Source: Selenomonadaceae bacterium
GTDB lineage: Bacteria; Bacillota; Negativicutes; Selenomonadales; Selenomonadaceae
Length of the DNA: 5,190 nucleotides
Assembly (NCBI GenBank): GCA_017529085.1
Contig: JAFXOC010000212.1
Coordinates: forward strand, 1 to 5,190
Direction: 5' to 3'
Of the stretch, positions 5,153 to 5,190 are shown piece by piece (positions within the stretch are counted from its first letter, which is position 1; each line of letters begins with the position of its first letter). Below the pieces are notes generated by a model. The model was not told the DNA's origin. It did no database searches and saw only the letters and a list, made by a program, of their open reading frames with translations. The translations under genes and the position numbers were made by a program.

Positions 5153-5190
5153 TTTTTCTTTCTCTTTTTTGTAAAAAAGAGAAAGAAAAA
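5153..5190. repeat. Perfect 18-bp purine/pyrimidine inverted repeat upstream of mmdA
   Basis: TTTTTCTTTCTCTTTTTT (5153-5170) is the exact reverse complement of 5173-5190, with only GT between, so the tip would open to a 4-6 base loop. One arm is all pyrimidine and the other all purine. The pyrimidine run continues leftward (5143-5152), and the right arm reaches the last base of the window, so the repeat may be longer. It lies 40 bases before the mmdA start. In the mmdA transcript the hairpin is followed by a purine-rich stretch rather than a U-run, so it is not a normal terminator for that direction. It could affect read-through from an upstream gene or mRNA stability. Confidence 0.75.

Overview
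The window looks like chromosomal DNA of an anaerobic bacterium. The best guess is a member of the Negativicutes (Veillonella/Selenomonas relatives): the two long genes on the right closely resemble, from memory, the alpha and biotin-carrier subunits of Veillonella methylmalonyl-CoA decarboxylase in length, motifs and order. The taxonomic assignment is an inference.

Layout from left to right. (i) 1-95: probable 3' end of a plus-strand gene entering from outside, not identified. (ii) 96-286: no gene; it holds a long near-perfect hairpin (214-269), probably a two-way terminator between converging genes. (iii) 287-2299, minus strand: a 670-residue stand-alone protein with a full-length but degenerate NRPS-type condensation domain and about 150 unassigned C-terminal residues. 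(iv) 2300-2576: AT-rich divergent promoter region with direct and inverted repeats that could be operators. (v) 2577-2939, plus strand: a 120-residue XRE/Cro-CI-type regulator. (vi) 2939-2977: a strong symmetric terminator serving both this gene and the operon converging on it. (vii) 3013-5112, minus strand: a compact three-gene operon, in transcription order mmdA (carboxyltransferase/alpha), a 44-residue small subunit that falls below usual ORF length cut-offs, and mmdC (biotin carrier). (viii) 5153-5190: a perfect 18-bp purine/pyrimidine inverted repeat upstream of mmdA, ending at the window edge.

How the genes work together. MmdA, the small protein and MmdC would form the soluble carboxyl-transfer part of a biotin enzyme acting on methylmalonyl-CoA/propionyl-CoA. 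The operon is closed by a terminator right after mmdC, so neither the membrane sodium-pump subunit (MmdB) nor a membrane-anchored delta subunit (MmdD) lies in the downstream place. Either the pump subunits are elsewhere, or the set serves a transcarboxylase-like or carboxylase role. On the other side, the regulator and the condensation-domain protein are divergently transcribed from a shared intergenic region, so the regulator may control that gene. No adenylation or carrier domain is visible, so the condensation protein would need partners from outside the window or do a free-standing acyl transfer. No CRISPR array, tRNA, rRNA or insertion sequence was seen.
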